A stretch of 64,000 nt of DNA from Desulfovibrio sp. ZJ209 (GTDB lineage Bacteria; Desulfobacterota; Desulfovibrionia; Desulfovibrionales; Desulfovibrionaceae). The stretch is from NCBI RefSeq assembly GCF_011039135.1, contig NZ_JAAKEJ010000004.1:124001-188000 (forward strand). The letters run 5' to 3'. Shown here piece by piece: positions 15,172-24,190 of this stretch (position 1 is its first letter; each line of letters opens with the position of its first letter). The notes below the pieces were generated by a model. It did no database searches and was not told the DNA's origin. It saw only the letters and a list, made by a program, of their open reading frames with translations. The translations under genes were made by a program, and so were the position numbers.

Positions 15172-18100
15172 ATGTATAGCTGCACCATCAGGATCTGTCT
15201 TGCGGGCTGCCCGGAGCCTGTCGTCCGCGTGGCCGAGGCCCTTGCGCCGCTGCCCGGTTTTTCGCACGAAGTTTTCCTTGAGCCGGTCGCCGGGGCCGAT
15301 GTCATCATCGCGAGCGCCGCCGGGGAAGGCACGGCGCCCGACTGGGAGGCCGCGCTCGCCCTTGGCCGGGAACACCCGTCGGCCGGGCTCGTCGTGCTGG
15401 CCCCCTGCGGTCTCGACGTGCCGCAGGACGTACTTCGGCGCGCCGCGGACATCTGGCGCCTGCCCATGGACGAGGCCGAGCTGCGCTTCCGCTTCGGCCG
15501 CTGGCAGGAGCGCTTCAGGGAGGGCAAGGATCTCTGGCAGGCGCGGGAGTTCCTCGATGCCGTGCTCGAGACGAGCCCGCACATGATCTGGTTCAAGACC
15601 AGGGACGGCCTGCACGAGCGCGTCAACACCAGCTTTTGCCGCGCCGCGGGCAAGACGAAGGCGCAGATAGAGGGCCGGGGGCATGCCGCCGTGTGGGACG
15701 TGGAGCGCGACGACCCGGCCTGCGTCGAGTCCGAGCGCATCGTCATGGCAGAGGGCGGCATCCACGTCTCCGAGGAGGCCATCCACACGGGCGCGGGCGA
15801 GCGGCTGCTCACGGTCTACAAGTCGCCGCTTCACAATGTGGATGGCTCGGTCATGGGCACCATGGGCATCGCCGTGGACGTGACCCGCGAGCGCCGCTAC
15901 CGTGAGCGCATCCTGCAGGACAACGCCGCCCTGGAGGCCCTGTTCACGAGCATGGATTGCGGCATCCTCTGCCACTCGCTGGACGGCGGCCGCGTCATCA
16001 GCATCAACCGCGCGGCCCTCGAGCTGCTGGACTTCGGCTCGCGCGAGGACCTGCAATCGCACGGCTTCCAGATGGTGGCGAGCACCGTGGCCGAGGAGGA
16101 CAAGGACAAGCTGCGCGCGGCCATCGGCCAGCTCAAAAACGCGGGCGACAGCACCAACTATGAATACCGCGTCCTGCATCGCGACGGCCGCACCGTGCAT
16201 ATCATGGGGAGCGCCCGCCTTGTGGAGAAGGATGGCGAGCTCGTCTGCCAGCGCTTCCTTTTGGACTGCACGGCGCAAAAACTGGCAGAGGAGCGCGAGC
16301 AGCACGAGAAGGAACGCCGCCAGCGGCGCCTCGTGCGCGCGCTGAGCGCGGATTACCAGCTCGTGTGCGTGCTCGACGCGGGGTCGGACGACGGCCGCGT
16401 GCTCCAGCTCGCCGGCGCCCCGGACAGGCGCCTCGGCGAGATCTTCGCCGGCGACGCGCCCTTCATGGAAAAGGTGGAGACCTATGTGCGCACCTGCGTT
16501 CACCCGGACGACCGCGAGGCCCTGCGCCAAGGCTGCTCGCCCGCTGCGCTGCGCGCGGCCCTGGCCGAGCGGGAGACGGTCTATCACAATTACCGGGCGC
16601 AGAACGGCGGCGACATCCTCTATTTCCAGCTCAAGGCCGTGCGCGTGGGCGCGCCCGGTGAGGACTTCGGCGTGGTGGTGGGCCTGCAGAGCGTGGACGC
16701 GCGCACCCGCCGCGAAATGGAGCAGAAAAGCCAGCTCGCCGAGGCCCTGAAGCAGGCCAAGAAGGCGAGCCGCGCCAAGAGCCTCTTCCTCTCCAACATG
16801 TCGCATGACATCCGCACGCCCATGAATGCCGTGGTGGGCTATACCTCGCTCGCGCTCACCCATCTCGGGCGGCGCGGCCAGGTGGAGGGCTATCTGCAGA
16901 AGATCCTCGCCTCGGGCAACCACCTCATCAGCCTGATCAACGACATCCTCGACATGAGTTATATCGAGAGCGGCAAGATCGAGCTGGAGGAAAAGCCGCA
17001 GGAGCTGCCCGTCATCCTGCGCGAGATCTGGAACATCGTCCAGCCCACGGCCAGCGCCAGGGAGCAGAGCCTCACCCTCGAGGTGGAGGGCCTGCGCGAC
17101 GAGCGCGTGCTCTGCGACAAATTGCGCCTGAACCAGATTTTGCTCAACCTGCTCAGCAATTCGGTCAAGTATACGGGGCGCGGCGGCGCCATCGGCATGC
17201 TCGTGCGCGAGACGGCCTGCGCGGAACCGGGGCGCGCGGCCTATGAGTTCCGCATCCGCGACAACGGCATCGGCATGAGCGAGGACTTTCTCGCGCGCAT
17301 CTTCGAGCCCTTCGAGCGCGCGCAGACCTCCACCGTGGCCGGCACCGAGGGCACGGGCCTCGGCATGGCGATAACGAAAAACCTCGTGGACATGATGGGC
17401 GGGGACATCGAGGTCACGAGCGCCCTTGGCGTGGGCACGGAATTCGTGTTCCGCGTCAGCTTCCGCCTGCCGGAGGATGCGGCGGAGCACGGCCTCCCCG
17501 GCGGCGCCACGGCGCGCGTGCTCGTGGCCGAGCCCGACCCCGCGGACGGCGCGCGCTTCCTGCGCATGCTGCCTGACCGCGGCGTGGAGGCGCATCTCGC
17601 CACGACCGAGGCCGAGGCGCTGGATCTTTTGGCAAGCCCCGGCGGCTACGACCTGTGCCTTGTGAGCAGCCATTTTCCGGGCGGCGCGGCAAAGATCGCC
17701 CGGCGCATCGCCGCGTCCGGCGGCGAAGGGCGCCCCTTCACGGCGCTCATGCGCGACAACTGGGCCGGGGTGCACCCGGACATGCCCGACACGCCGGAAG
17801 AAGGCGTGGACGCGTGGCTCGGCAAGCCCGTGTTCTGGGGGGATGTGCGCGCCCTGCTCGAGGCGGCGCGGGCGGCCCACGCCGGGGACGGGGGCCATGC
17901 GGTGCCGCGCGCGCCACGGCCCGGGCGGCTTTTGCTCGCCGAAGACAATGCCATGAACCAGGAGATCGCCGTGGAGTTCCTGACGGACGCCGGCTATACG
18001 GTGGACGTGGCCGCCAACGGCCGCGAGGCCGTGGAGATGCTGGCGGGCGCCCCGGCGGGAACGTATGACGTGGTGCTCATGGACGTGCAGATGCCCGTGC

Positions 18101-18303
18101 TGGACGGCTACGGCGCCACCCAGGCCATCCGCGCCCTGGAGGACCCGCGCCTCGCTTCCGTGCCCATCATCGCCATGACGGCCAATTCCTTCGAGGAGGA
18201 CAAGCAGGAGGCCCTGCGCCGCGGCATGAACGGCCACATCGCCAAGCCCATCGACTTCAACGTCCTGTTCGGGACGCTGGCGCGCCTGCTCGGGCAGGAG
18301 TGA
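15172..18303 (+). CDS. Soluble PAS-rich hybrid histidine kinase
   Basis: 1043 residues and no membrane helix, so a cytoplasmic sensor. Order: an N-terminal receiver-like domain without an obvious phosphoacceptor (1-115); two clear PAS segments (EFLDAVLETSPHMIWFKTRD; LEALFTSMDCGILCHSLDGG) and probably a third; the kinase core with the phospho-His in FLSNMSHDIRTPMNAVVGYT (about 545); N and G boxes (RDNGIGMSED, GTEGTGLGMAITKNL); then two receivers. The first receiver (RVLVAEPDPADGARF) has serine where the aspartate should be (LCLVSSHFPGG), a pseudo-receiver. The last has the normal VVLMDVQMPVLDGYGA. The ATG at 15172 was chosen at the start of the receiver-like fold. No output regulator is adjacent. 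Confidence 0.88.
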   Translation: MYSCTIRICLAGCPEPVVRVAEALAPLPGFSHEVFLEPVAGADVIIASAAGEGTAPDWEAALALGREHPSAGLVVLAPCGLDVPQDVLRRAADIWRLPMDEAELRFRFGRWQERFREGKDLWQAREFLDAVLETSPHMIWFKTRDGLHERVNTSFCRAAGKTKAQIEGRGHAAVWDVERDDPACVESERIVMAEGGIHVSEEAIHTGAGERLLTVYKSPLHNVDGSVMGTMGIAVDVTRERRYRERILQDNAALEALFTSMDCGILCHSLDGGRVISINRAALELLDFGSREDLQSHGFQMVASTVAEEDKDKLRAAIGQLKNAGDSTNYEYRVLHRDGRTVHIMGSARLVEKDGELVCQRFLLDCTAQKLAEEREQHEKERRQRRLVRALSADYQLVCVLDAGSDDGRVLQLAGAPDRRLGEIFAGDAPFMEKVETYVRTCVHPDDREALRQGCSPAALRAALAERETVYHNYRAQNGGDILYFQLKAVRVGAPGEDFGVVVGLQSVDARTRREMEQKSQLAEALKQAKKASRAKSLFLSNMSHDIRTPMNAVVGYTSLALTHLGRRGQVEGYLQKILASGNHLISLINDILDMSYIESGKIELEEKPQELPVILREIWNIVQPTASAREQSLTLEVEGLRDERVLCDKLRLNQILLNLLSNSVKYTGRGGAIGMLVRETACAEPGRAAYEFRIRDNGIGMSEDFLARIFEPFERAQTSTVAGTEGTGLGMAITKNLVDMMGGDIEVTSALGVGTEFVFRVSFRLPEDAAEHGLPGGATARVLVAEPDPADGARFLRMLPDRGVEAHLATTEAEALDLLASPGGYDLCLVSSHFPGGAAKIARRIAASGGEGRPFTALMRDNWAGVHPDMPDTPEEGVDAWLGKPVFWGDVRALLEAARAAHAGDGGHAVPRAPRPGRLLLAEDNAMNQEIAVEFLTDAGYTVDVAANGREAVEMLAGAPAGTYDVVLMDVQMPVLDGYGATQAIRALEDPRLASVPIIAMTANSFEEDKQEALRRGMNGHIAKPIDFNVLFGTLARLLGQE

Positions 18304-18369
18304 CAGGAGTGGGCGGTCGCGCCCTGTCAGCCGGCACCCCGCAACCCTGCATGCAGTGGATCGCAGTTC

Positions 18370-19692
18370 TTATGGATGCAGCCTCTGCTCCTTGCGGCCC
18401 CGTTCCAGCGCGGCGTTGCAAGCGCGGTCGAGGGCGGCGGCGCACTGTTCCGGCGTGATCCTGAGCGCCAGCAACCTGTTGATGTTGGGCCAGAACACGC
18501 TGCGGAACGAGTCGCGCCGGCCCTGCCAGTTGGGGCTCTTGTTGGTGAAGTTGACCACGTTCACGGCATTGCGCTCGAATTGGTCGATCAGGGCGATGCG
18601 GTCGCGGTAGCGGGCGAGGCTGCGGCGGCTTGCCGGGATATTGCCGGCCGAGAGGTCGCGCCATTCGTCATGGCTGTAGAGATAGGCCAGGAAATCCTTG
18701 GCCGCCTTGACCCGGGCCGGGTCGCCGTTGTCGAACACGGCGAAGCCGATGTAGAAGGCCGTGGCCACCGTGCCCGGATAGTTCACGAAGCCGTAGTCGT
18801 CCAGATGCGGGGCGAGCGCCGGGTTGACGTTGCTGAACATGAAGATGGCGAGCTGCCCGTTGGCGAAGAGCGCGGCGCAATCCTTCATCTCCAGGTTCTC
18901 GGGATGCGGCGGGAACCAGCCGCGGCGCACTCCCTCCTGCAGCCAGGCCAGGGCCTTCACCGTCTCGGGCGCCTGAAAGTCGAAATTGCCCTCGCTGTCG
19001 AAGATGGTGCCCCCGAAGGCGCGCAAATAGGTGAGGATGTGCGTGTCGCCGTCGTTGTTCTTGGCGAAGAGGGCCAGCGGGTAGATGCCGTGCGGAAGTT
19101 TTGCGGCGAGGGTGTCGAGGATCTGCCGCCACTGGGGGAGGCTCCAGTCCTGGATCTCGCGGCCCTTGCCGATATAGTCGCCGAGGCCGCAGCGCCGGAA
19201 GAGCTCCTTGTTGTAGATGAGCACGTTCTGCGTGCCCAGGAAGGGCAAAAGATAGGCGCGGCCTTCGCGGCTCCCGGTGTCCAGCGCCTTGGGGTCGAGA
19301 TCGGCCCTGAGGGCCGGGTCGAGCACATCATCCAGCGGCACGGCGCGGCCCATGTCTATGTAGCCGATGAGATTGAAAAACGCGCCGAAGACGATGTCCG
19401 GCGCCTGGGCCGTGCCGAGGCTGCCGGTGACGGCCTGCATCTCGTCCACATGGTTGAAGGTCTTGACCTCCGGCTGCACGGGCCCCCCGGCGCGCTGCTT
19501 CGCAAAGGCCGCGGACGCCTGCTTCAGGAAGGAGGTGGTGTCCCGGATATGCGGATTGCTCACCGTGTTCATGGTCTGCGCGGGCGTCATGATGACCAGT
19601 GGCTCGGGCGCGGAGGGCTCGGAGCCGCAGCCGGCCAGCAGGCCCACCAGCAGCATGGCGGCGGCAAGGGCGTGCGCGGGGCGGCGGCTCAC
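18370..19692 (-). CDS. Orphan ABC-type solute-binding lipoprotein coupled to a hybrid kinase
   Basis: 440 residues. The signal peptide ends in LVGLLAGC with lipidation at C22. The mature part is a family-1 extracellular solute-binding fold (LPFLGTQNVLIYNKELFRRC, YPLALFAKNNDGDTHILTYL, CAALFANGQLAIFMFSNVNP), the kind used for sugars and glycerol phosphates. It starts with GTG overlapping the kinase stop (GTGA), so the two are co-translated. There is no ABC permease or ATPase gene anywhere near. That suggests it presents ligand to the kinase sensor domain rather than to a transporter; this is inference from gene order. Convergent to the PAS-rich kinase, 66 bases apart. Confidence 0.82.
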   Translation of the reverse strand: MSRRPAHALAAAMLLVGLLAGCGSEPSAPEPLVIMTPAQTMNTVSNPHIRDTTSFLKQASAAFAKQRAGGPVQPEVKTFNHVDEMQAVTGSLGTAQAPDIVFGAFFNLIGYIDMGRAVPLDDVLDPALRADLDPKALDTGSREGRAYLLPFLGTQNVLIYNKELFRRCGLGDYIGKGREIQDWSLPQWRQILDTLAAKLPHGIYPLALFAKNNDGDTHILTYLRAFGGTIFDSEGNFDFQAPETVKALAWLQEGVRRGWFPPHPENLEMKDCAALFANGQLAIFMFSNVNPALAPHLDDYGFVNYPGTVATAFYIGFAVFDNGDPARVKAAKDFLAYLYSHDEWRDLSAGNIPASRRSLARYRDRIALIDQFERNAVNVVNFTNKSPNWQGRRDSFRSVFWPNINRLLALRITPEQCAAALDRACNAALERGRKEQRLHP

Positions 19693-22016
19693 GGGCGCCC
19701 CTTCGCCGCCGGGCCCGCGGGCGCGCAGTTGATGGCCGCCATCTTCTGCAAAAAGACCTTGATGTCGATGGGCTTGGTGAGAAAGTCGTCCATGCCGCTG
19801 GCCATGGCCTTGTCCATGTCCTCCTTGAAGCTGTTGGCCGTGCAGGCGTAGATGGTCACGGTCTCCGCGTCCGGCCTCTTGAGGGCGCGGATGGCGGCGG
19901 TGGCCTCGCAGCCGTCCATGACCGGCATCTGCATGTCCATGAGGATGACCGCGAACTCGTCCTCGGCGGACGCGCGGAAGATCTCCACCGCCTCCTCGCC
20001 GTTCTTGGCGTGCACCACGGAAAAGCCGGCGTCGGCCAGCACTTCCATGAGAAATTCGGCGTTGAATTCCGCATCCTCGGCGAGGAGGATGCGGCCCTTG
20101 CGCGGCGGCTCGGGCGCGGCCGGCGTGGCCGGGGCCTGCGGGCTCGCCGTGCTTGGCGTCGCCGGGGCCGCGTCGGCGGCTGCCACTGGCGCCTGCGCCC
20201 TGGGAGCCCCGGGCTTCGCCGCGTCCCTGCCGGCTTTCGCGGCCGGCCGCGGGGCGGCTGCCGGCTCCTCCTCCCGGAGAGCGGGCCTCGCCGCTATCTC
20301 GGAGGGGATGGTGACGGTGAAGGTGCTGCCCGCGCCTTCCTCGCTGTCCACCTCGATGCTGCCGCCCATGGCGAGCACGAGCTCCTTGGCGATGGGCATG
20401 CCGAGGCCCGAGCCCTTGAGGGCCGCGTCCTTCTGGGCGCGCGGGTCCTGCGTGAAGGGGTCGAAGAGCTTTTGCAGGAAGGCCTTGCTCATGCCGCGCC
20501 CCGTGTCGCGGCAGCGGTAGAAGGTGCGCACGTGGCGGCGGGCGACGCGCTCCTGCCGCACGGAGACCGTCACCGAGCCCCCGCCGGGCGTGAACTTGAC
20601 GGCATTGCCGATGATGTTGACGAGCACCTGCTTCACGCGCGTCTCGTCGCCCATGACCCAGGGGTCGGGCACGGCCTCCTCCAGCGTGAGGCGCAGGCCG
20701 CGCTTTTCGGCGTGGGCGGCCTGCATGAAGACGACATCCGCGATCATGGCCGTGATGGAGTAGCGGTTGTGCGCGATCTCCACCTTGCCGGCCTGGAGCT
20801 TCGACATGTCGAGCACGTCGTTGAGCAGGGAGATGAGATAGTCCGCCAGGCTGCGCGACTTGTTGAGCCAGTCGCGCACCTGGGAGAGCCGCCCCGGGTT
20901 CTCCACATGGGCGGCGATGAGGTGGTTGAGGCCGATGATGCCGTTGAGCGGCGTGCGGATCTCATGGCTCATGCTGGAGAGGAACTCGCTGCGCACGCGC
21001 ACGGATTCGTGCGCCTGGTGCAGCTTCTTGCGGCTTGCGATGCCGTAGAGCAGAAGCAGGGTCAGCGCCAGCACCACGAGGCCGAGCAGGGAAAGGCCCA
21101 TGAGGGTGAAGGTGGCCTGCCGCTCCACGAGCATGCCGTTGTCCACCACCATGATGAAGTACCAGTCGAGCTTCGGGCCCTCCTTGCCGCCGAAGGGCAC
21201 GAAATAGACGAGCTTCCTGCCCTCGCCGTCTTCAAGATAGAGGCTGAATTCCTCGCGCCGGGCCATCCTCGCCACGATGTCGCGCTTGCTGAGGCTGCCC
21301 TGACCGGCGGCGAGCTCGGTGAAGAAATTGGTGTCGTTGCGCAGGTAGATATCGCGCGTGCGGCCGACGATGTAATTGCCGTTCAGGTCGATGACGGAGC
21401 TGAAACCGAAGGACTTGCCGTTCTTCACAAAGCCGTCGATGATCAGGTGCTGCTGGAGGAAGGTGATGTCCGTGCAGCCCATGAGGGCGGTCATGCGCAG
21501 GCCGTCCACGCTGAAATCCTCGAGCCTGATGGCGTAGAGGATGGACTCGCGCGCGATGCCCGCGAGCTCGTCATTGTCGTCAAAGCGCAGCACCAGCTCG
21601 CGCCGGTCGCTGCCCTCGAGGAGCTGGAGGAAGTCGAAGCGGGCGCCCGTGCCCTCCTTCGCGCGGTCGTAGATGAGGAACCTGTCGGTGAAGATGCGCC
21701 CGTCCTCGGCCAGCATGAAAAGGCGGGTGAAGGCCGTGGTGGCGCCCTCGAGGTTGAGCTGGGCCTCCAGGTCGCGGATGGAGGCGGCGCCCTGCACGGC
21801 GAGGCGCTTTTCCACGCCGGAGAGCTCGTCGAGGAAGAGCTCGATGCTGGCCCTGAGCGCGCGCTTGTCGTGCTGGGCCACTTCGGTGACGTTGAAGAGG
21901 ATGTTGCGCTCGATGACCTCGCGCAGCTTGAGGGTATAGAAAAAGCTCAGCAGCGAGACGATGCCGAGAAAGAGCAGGAGGAGCTTGGTATAAAAAACCT
22001 TGTCGCGCCTGGTCAT
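19689..22016 (-). CDS. Membrane hybrid histidine kinase with extracytoplasmic sensor
   Basis: 775 residues: membrane helix at 10-30 (LLLLFLGIVSLLSFFYTL), a periplasmic sensor of about 270 residues resembling a double-Cache layout, membrane helix 2 at about 300-325 (LSLLGLVVLALTLLLLYG), the phospho-His in LSSMSHEIRTPLNGIIGLNH (about 350), ATPase boxes (RDTGRGMSKA, GSGLGMPIAKELV), an Ala/Pro-rich linker, and a C-terminal receiver with the Asp in VILMDMQMPVMDG. The start was taken at MTRRDKVFYTK, preceded by GGAGAA; the frame upstream is arginine/proline-rich and unlikely. It is the first gene of a two-gene operon with the solute-binding lipoprotein. No response regulator follows, so the output is probably via its own receiver or a distant protein. 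Confidence 0.87.
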   Translation of the reverse strand: MTRRDKVFYTKLLLLFLGIVSLLSFFYTLKLREVIERNILFNVTEVAQHDKRALRASIELFLDELSGVEKRLAVQGAASIRDLEAQLNLEGATTAFTRLFMLAEDGRIFTDRFLIYDRAKEGTGARFDFLQLLEGSDRRELVLRFDDNDELAGIARESILYAIRLEDFSVDGLRMTALMGCTDITFLQQHLIIDGFVKNGKSFGFSSVIDLNGNYIVGRTRDIYLRNDTNFFTELAAGQGSLSKRDIVARMARREEFSLYLEDGEGRKLVYFVPFGGKEGPKLDWYFIMVVDNGMLVERQATFTLMGLSLLGLVVLALTLLLLYGIASRKKLHQAHESVRVRSEFLSSMSHEIRTPLNGIIGLNHLIAAHVENPGRLSQVRDWLNKSRSLADYLISLLNDVLDMSKLQAGKVEIAHNRYSITAMIADVVFMQAAHAEKRGLRLTLEEAVPDPWVMGDETRVKQVLVNIIGNAVKFTPGGGSVTVSVRQERVARRHVRTFYRCRDTGRGMSKAFLQKLFDPFTQDPRAQKDAALKGSGLGMPIAKELVLAMGGSIEVDSEEGAGSTFTVTIPSEIAARPALREEEPAAAPRPAAKAGRDAAKPGAPRAQAPVAAADAAPATPSTASPQAPATPAAPEPPRKGRILLAEDAEFNAEFLMEVLADAGFSVVHAKNGEEAVEIFRASAEDEFAVILMDMQMPVMDGCEATAAIRALKRPDAETVTIYACTANSFKEDMDKAMASGMDDFLTKPIDIKVFLQKMAAINCAPAGPAAKGRP

Positions 22017-22351
22017 GGAATTTTCTCCGCTCAAATTCCATGGTTCGGGATGGGCATGCGCGCTGCGCGTCGCGCCCCGTAGCGGCCGGGGCAGGGCACG
22101 GGCAACAGGAAGAGGCCCGGGCGGCCGCCCTGCGGAAGAGCGGGGGACCGTCGGGCTCACGCGCGAAAAAACGCGGCAATGCCGGGCACGAGGCGACGCC
22201 GCCGCACGCGCAAAAGCCCGGGCAGCACAGCCTCGCAAGGCCACAAATTGTAAACTAACCCACAGCTTACACCACAGCGGCGGGGATGGCAATCACGGGC
22301 ACCGAAGCGCGGGCCCCCGCATGCCCGTGGGGGAACGCCCCACCGCAAGCC
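22017..22351. other. Intergenic region between the kinase and the tRNA, no gene seen
   Basis: 335 bases that must hold the minus-strand kinase promoter. TACAAT on the minus strand (22250-22245) is a possible -10 box but lacks a good -35. Short frames present are not convincing. Confidence 0.4.
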
Positions 22352-22380
22352 TTGACAAGATGCGCGCCCCGGAATACAAA
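22352..22380 (+). promoter_or_regulatory. Sigma-70 promoter of the tRNA-Ala gene
   Basis: TTGACA (22352-22357), a 17-base spacer, TACAAA (22375-22380); the start site would be about 8 bases before the mature tRNA. Confidence 0.75.
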
Positions 22381-22394
22381 TCAACTCCACCTGT

Positions 22395-22470
22395 GGGGAA
22401 GTAGCTCAGCTGGGAGAGCATCGCCTTCGCAAGGCGGGGGTCGAGGGTTCAAATCCCTTCTTCTCCACCA
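22395..22470 (+). tRNA. tRNA-Ala, anticodon CGC
   Basis: 76 bases including an encoded CCA end. The acceptor stem GGGGAAG/CTTCTCC contains the G3:U70 pair that identifies alanine tRNAs. D arm GCTC...GAGC; anticodon stem TCGCC/GGCGG with loop TTCGCAA giving anticodon CGC (reads GCG); T arm GAGGG-TTCAAAT-CCCTT. It is monocistronic with its own promoter and terminator. I see no integrase or attachment duplication beside it. Confidence 0.95.
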
Positions 22471-22478
22471 GGAATTTC

Positions 22479-22514
22479 AAAAGGGGACGCAAGCCCGCGC
22501 TTGCGTCCCCTTTT
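22479..22514. terminator. Bidirectional terminator between tRNA-Ala and the TauE/SafE gene
   Basis: AAAAGGGGACGCAAGC (22479-22494) pairs perfectly over 16 bases with GCTTGCGTCCCCTTTT (22499-22514) around a four-base loop, giving U-runs on both strands. It serves the convergent tRNA and permease operon. Confidence 0.9.
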
Positions 22515-22542
22515 CCTGTTGCCCCGAAATATGCGTCCGGCT

Positions 22543-23295
22543 TCACGCCGCAAAGCCGCGCCAGAAGAGCATAATGGCGGAGAGGACGAGCATGCCCAGA
22601 AGCAGCCGGCGGAAAAAGCCGGTCGCAAGGCGCCGGGCCAGAGGCACGCTCACGGCGATGCCCACAAAGGCGGCGAGGCTCCCCGCAAGGCCGAGCAGGG
22701 GGAGCTCGCCCGCGAAGAGCCCCTTGTGCGCGAGCCAGGGGATGACGAAGGCCATGATGGCGATGCTCACGGCATTGACCGTGCCCAGGGTCTCGGTCTT
22801 CTGCCAGTGGCGCAGGAAGGCGTAGAGCACCAGCGGCGGCCCGCCGAAGCTCACCGCGCTCATCATGGTGCCCGAGAGCAGCCCGAAGGGCGCCGCGCAC
22901 CACAGGGGGAGCGGCCGCTCGCGCCTGTGCAGCAGGCCGGCGGCGAACTGCCAGAGCAGGAAGAGGGAAAGCGCGGCGGCCGCGGCGAGCAGGAGCGCCC
23001 GGGCGCCGGCATTGGCGAGGAACCACACGCCGAGCGGGATGCCGCCCAGCGCCGAAACGGTGAGGATGGCCGTCTCGCGCCAGAGGATGTGGCGCAGGTA
23101 GACCACGGCCATCCCCAGAAAGATGGCGGAGCCGGAGAGCGTCCCGAACAGGATGGCCTCGCGCGGGGGCATGGCCAGGGTGATGAGCGGCACGGCGAAG
23201 AGGTTGCCGCCGAACGAGGTCAGCCCGGTGACCACCCCCGCGAGAAGCCAGGTGACGCAAAAATACAGCCAGGACAGCATGGCCGGCCCCGCCAC
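22543..23295 (-). CDS. TauE/SafE-family permease, possible sulfite or organosulfonate transporter
   Basis: 250 residues, almost entirely hydrophobic, with about eight membrane segments. The conserved family blocks are present: AGVVTGLTSFGGNLFAVPLI near the N-terminus and GTMMSAVSFGGPPLVLYAFL in the middle (the two TauE repeats). Family members export sulfite or move sulfonates and sulfoacetate. It is the last gene of the dctP-dctQM-amidohydrolase run, 7 bases after the previous stop, next to a sulfite-releasing lyase. Exporting surplus sulfite is therefore a reasonable role, though import cannot be excluded. GTG at 23295 with GAGG upstream is the favoured start; an ATG at 23280 is the alternative. 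Confidence 0.85.
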   Translation of the reverse strand: MAGPAMLSWLYFCVTWLLAGVVTGLTSFGGNLFAVPLITLAMPPREAILFGTLSGSAIFLGMAVVYLRHILWRETAILTVSALGGIPLGVWFLANAGARALLLAAAAALSLFLLWQFAAGLLHRRERPLPLWCAAPFGLLSGTMMSAVSFGGPPLVLYAFLRHWQKTETLGTVNAVSIAIMAFVIPWLAHKGLFAGELPLLGLAGSLAAFVGIAVSVPLARRLATGFFRRLLLGMLVLSAIMLFWRGFAA

Positions 23296-23302
23296 CGCCG
23301 CC

Positions 23303-24139
23303 TCAGTCGGCCAGGCGCAGGATCCTGCGGGCGTTCCCGTACATCACCTTTTCGCGCACTTCCGGCTTGAGCGGGAAGGCCTCGTAGGCCTTGAGCGCGT
23401 CCTTGAGCTCCACGAAAGGATGGGCGCTCGCGAACACCACCTTGTCCGGGATGAGATTGTTCATGGCCTCCACATAGACATTCACCATGGGCGCGCGCTC
23501 GTATTCGGAAATATCCATGTAGACATTGGCGTTGCGCAGGCAGGTGTAGACGGCCTCGTTGACGAAGGGATAGCCGCCGTGGCTCATGACGATGGTGAGC
23601 CCGGGGAAGTCCCGCGCCACCTTGTCCACGTCCCTCGGGTCGGCGTATTCCATGATGGCGCCCGGCACCTGCGGCGGCGGCGCCATGGTGATGAACACCG
23701 CACAGCCGAGCTCGCAGCACTTGCTGTACAGCGGATAGAAGCGCGCCTCCGAAGGCTTGATGTGGGCGAGGTAGGGGTCGATGGCGATGCCCTTCATGCC
23801 CAGCACCTTGACGGCGTGCTCGGTCTCTTCCACGGCGGCCATTTTCTTGTGCGGGTCGATGCCCCAGAAACCCACGAATTTTTTGGGATAGGCCTGGCAG
23901 AACTCCAGCACGCTCGGGTTGTTGGAGGGGAAGCCGTAGGTGGTCTCGCAGTCCCGGCCGGTGATGACCCCGAGCTCCACCCCGAGCTTGTCGAGGCCGG
24001 CCACGATGTCGGGCAGGGGCTCGGGCTTGCGGGCGTCAAAGCCGATGGCCTTGCAGGAGGCCTTGAACATGGAGCTGTTCCTGATGCCGTCGATGATCTC
24101 CGGGGTATTGGGCCGGAAGCGGAAGTCGATGACCTTCAT
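23303..24139 (-). CDS. Amidohydrolase-2-like protein lacking the HxH metal motif
   Basis: 278 residues with the TIM-barrel amidohydrolase-2 pattern: VIDFRFRPN at the N-terminus, GFWGIDPHKK, VLGMKGIAIDPYLA, CAVFITMAPPP, FPGLTIVMSHGGYPFVNEAV, NVYMDISEY and a closing YGNARRILRL. Where metal-dependent members have D-x-H-x-H, this one has D-F-R-F-R, so the first two metal ligands are arginines. The H of SHGG and the later acidic residue remain. It is therefore either a metal-free decarboxylase/hydrolase-like enzyme or a non-catalytic relative. It sits inside the isethionate transport operon between the TRAP permease and the TauE/SafE gene. Its role there is unknown; acting on an alternative sulfonate or on a by-product are both possible. 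Confidence 0.8.
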   Translation of the reverse strand: MKVIDFRFRPNTPEIIDGIRNSSMFKASCKAIGFDARKPEPLPDIVAGLDKLGVELGVITGRDCETTYGFPSNNPSVLEFCQAYPKKFVGFWGIDPHKKMAAVEETEHAVKVLGMKGIAIDPYLAHIKPSEARFYPLYSKCCELGCAVFITMAPPPQVPGAIMEYADPRDVDKVARDFPGLTIVMSHGGYPFVNEAVYTCLRNANVYMDISEYERAPMVNVYVEAMNNLIPDKVVFASAHPFVELKDALKAYEAFPLKPEVREKVMYGNARRILRLAD

Positions 24140-24190
24140 CTTGCGCGTTCCTTCTGGAGCTTGAGGTTGTGCAATCCCTTCACCCGGGCC

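Noticed and set aside
18301-18329. Terminator between the convergent kinase and binding-protein genes
   Set aside because: TGACAGG/CCTGTCA can pair, but there is no U-run on either strand; left uncalled.
22395-22514. tRNA-Ala as an integration site
   Set aside because: There is no integrase, no repeated tRNA 3' end nearby, and the flanking gene belongs to the isethionate locus in normal composition.
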